DNA from: an uncultured Clostridia bacterium
GTDB taxonomy: Bacteria > Bacillota > Clostridia > Oscillospirales > Oscillospiraceae
Assembly: GCA_947176425.1 (NCBI GenBank)
Contig: CAMWQV010000095.1
Span: 1-7,165, forward strand
Direction of reading: 5' to 3'
DNA length: 7,165 nucleotides
The translations under genes and the position numbers were made by a program. Of the stretch, positions 6,566 through 7,165 are shown piece after piece. The notes beneath the pieces are model-generated. The model saw only the letters and a list, made by a program, of their open reading frames with translations. It made no database searches and had not been told where the DNA came from. Within the stretch, counting starts at the first letter, position 1, and each line of letters opens with the position of its first letter.

Positions 6566-6615
6566 GAAGTATCAGGCCATCTATGTGGCCCGGTACTTCT
6601 ATTATTCTTAGGAGG
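6553..6615 (+). promoter_or_regulatory. Predicted translational attenuator between the 28-aa and 47-aa ORFs
   Basis: TCTCCTGA (6553-6560, end of the 28-aa ORF) can pair with TTAGGAGG (6608-6615, the SD of the next gene): six Watson-Crick and two G-U pairs. It encloses a hairpin of AGAAGTA (6565-6571) with TACTTCT (6594-6600) and an inner GGCCA/TGGCC stem. A ribosome finishing or pausing at the 28-aa stop would cover 6553-6560 and free the SD, the logic of cat and erm leaders. Confidence 0.5.
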
Positions 6616-6622
6616 TATGAAT

Positions 6623-6766
6623 ATGACTGTTGACGAGAGGTGTTCCATCAAGACTGTGCTACCCGTTGCTCGATCACCCGATGACATAAAGTGTATGCGG
6701 ATAGTCCAGCATAATGTGTATGTATTTTGTGCTTCTAAAAGTCAAGCATTTTGGCGTGGACAATGA
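6623..6766 (+). CDS. Hypothetical 47-aa protein
   Basis: ATG 6623 follows a perfect AGGAGG (6610-6615) at 7 nt and the frame runs to TGA at 6764-6766. The 47 residues include three cysteines (positions 7, 24 and 36) and a segment HNVYVFCAS that could form a beta strand; I do not recognise the family. The strong SD is the main evidence that it is translated. It lies downstream of a 28-aa leader-like ORF and its SD can be masked by pairing with that ORF, so its expression is probably conditional. Confidence 0.5.
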   Translation: MTVDERCSIKTVLPVARSPDDIKCMRIVQHNVYVFCASKSQAFWRGQ

Positions 6767-6802
6767 CGGGGACTCCGTGACTGGAAATGTGCCAAAAGCC
6801 TA

Positions 6803-6827
6803 TGCTATACTACAATCAGGAGGTGAT
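6803..6827 (+). promoter_or_regulatory. Extended -10 element and full-length Shine-Dalgarno of the Mor-like gene
   Basis: TGcTATACT at 6803-6811 is an extended -10 hexamer without a clear -35. Right after it AGGAGGTGAT (6818-6827) matches the whole anti-SD core of 16S rRNA. If transcription begins near 6818, the message would have almost no leader before the SD; a promoter further left is possible. Confidence 0.4.
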
Positions 6828-6831
6828 TCGA

Positions 6832-7165
6832 GTGATTAAGATTGACTTCGACCATATTAGCGACGAGATCGTTTACGAGCTTTTCCAGGTTGACGGCAAC
6901 GAGGATGAAGCTCTGTGCGATACATACCTTGAACTGTACGAACTGATTGGCCGGGATGCTATGCTGAAGCTATACACCCATTTCCGGGGGGATAAGATGG
7001 ACTTCCCGATGCACCTCTATCGGCCTGAATTTATCGCCGATCTTGCAAAGAACGAGGCAGATAGACGGGAACGTGCCAAGATTGCTAGAGCTGGCGGGTA
7101 TTCGGCTCGGGTGATCGAAAGGCTGCTCAGTAAGCGCAAGCAAGAGCCAGGAGGAGCTACAGAGT
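6832..7165 (+). CDS. Mor transcription activator-like DNA-binding protein, runs off right edge
   Basis: The GTG start at 6832 is chosen because the full SD AGGAGGTGAT ends four bases before it. At least 111 codons are present and no stop appears before the window ends. Residues about 28-62 (ALCDTYLELYELIGRDAMLKLYTHFRGDKMDFP) follow the pattern of the Mor/C family of phage and transposon activators, in which a helical dimerisation region precedes a helix-turn-helix. The HTH is probably the segment AKIARAGGYSARVIERLLSKRKQ (about 84-106). In Firmicute mobile elements such proteins are typically small regulators of element genes. The targets are unknown; the GGACA boxes at 5350-5384 are one possibility. 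Assignment from pattern memory, moderately sure. Confidence 0.6.
   Translation, partial: MIKIDFDHISDEIVYELFQVDGNEDEALCDTYLELYELIGRDAMLKLYTHFRGDKMDFPMHLYRPEFIADLAKNEADRRERAKIARAGGYSARVIERLLSKRKQEPGGATE

Noticed and set aside
6445..6633. 62-codon plus-strand open frame
   Set aside because: It overlaps the attenuator region in another frame, has no SD, and the 28-aa and 47-aa ORFs have clear ones.
1..7165. CRISPR array, tRNA or rRNA genes
   Set aside because: No regularly spaced 20-40 bp repeats and no tRNA cloverleaf or rRNA-like segment were seen on either strand.

Overview
The window looks like one end of a chromosomally integrated mobile element from a Clostridia-type Firmicute, probably a gut bacterium. 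This is inferred from a large serine recombinase with the Tn4451/Tn5397 (TnpX/TndX) domain order, a TnpW-type small protein beside it, strong AGGAGG-type ribosome binding sites throughout, and a sharp composition change between an AT-rich flank (about 1-300) and the roughly 50% GC remainder. No species is assigned.

Layout, left to right: (1) 6-239, a small membrane protein ORF in the AT-rich flank. (2) 423-2480 (minus), the recombinase, reading outward toward the flank and ended by a strong hairpin terminator (369-404). It is cut by one in-frame TAG. (3) 2477-2668, the recombinase control region: an extended -10 promoter, a 10-bp perfect stem whose loop holds the SD and start codon of a 39-codon leader ORF, and an ATGA overlap of that leader with the recombinase start. 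(4) 2672-2854 (minus), TnpW. (5) 2944-5212 (minus), a cargo operon: a broken large protein whose two ends resemble DUF927-type ATPases but whose core is missing, then a 135-aa and a 242-aa unrecognised protein. (6) 5213-5425, a divergent intergenic region with four GGACA boxes exactly 10 bp apart in front of a plus-strand promoter. (7) 5426-6345 (plus), a gene split by a -1 frame change, ended by a terminator at 6370-6407. (8) 6461-6766 (plus), a 28-codon ORF and a 47-codon ORF in an apparent translational-attenuation arrangement. (9) 6832 to the right edge (plus), a Mor-like DNA-binding protein that runs out of the window.

Two themes stand out. First, three independent lesions (amber codon, frame change, loss of an ATPase core) suggest a decaying element. 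Second, two unrelated small ORFs on opposite strands share one design: a perfect stem with SD and AUG exposed in a 24-26 nt loop, followed by a gene whose SD can itself be masked by pairing and would be opened by translating the small ORF. This leader-ORF control is the most interesting undescribed signal here. The cargo operon products at 2944-4063 are also unrecognised and could be a novel accessory system, but their function cannot be read from sequence alone.
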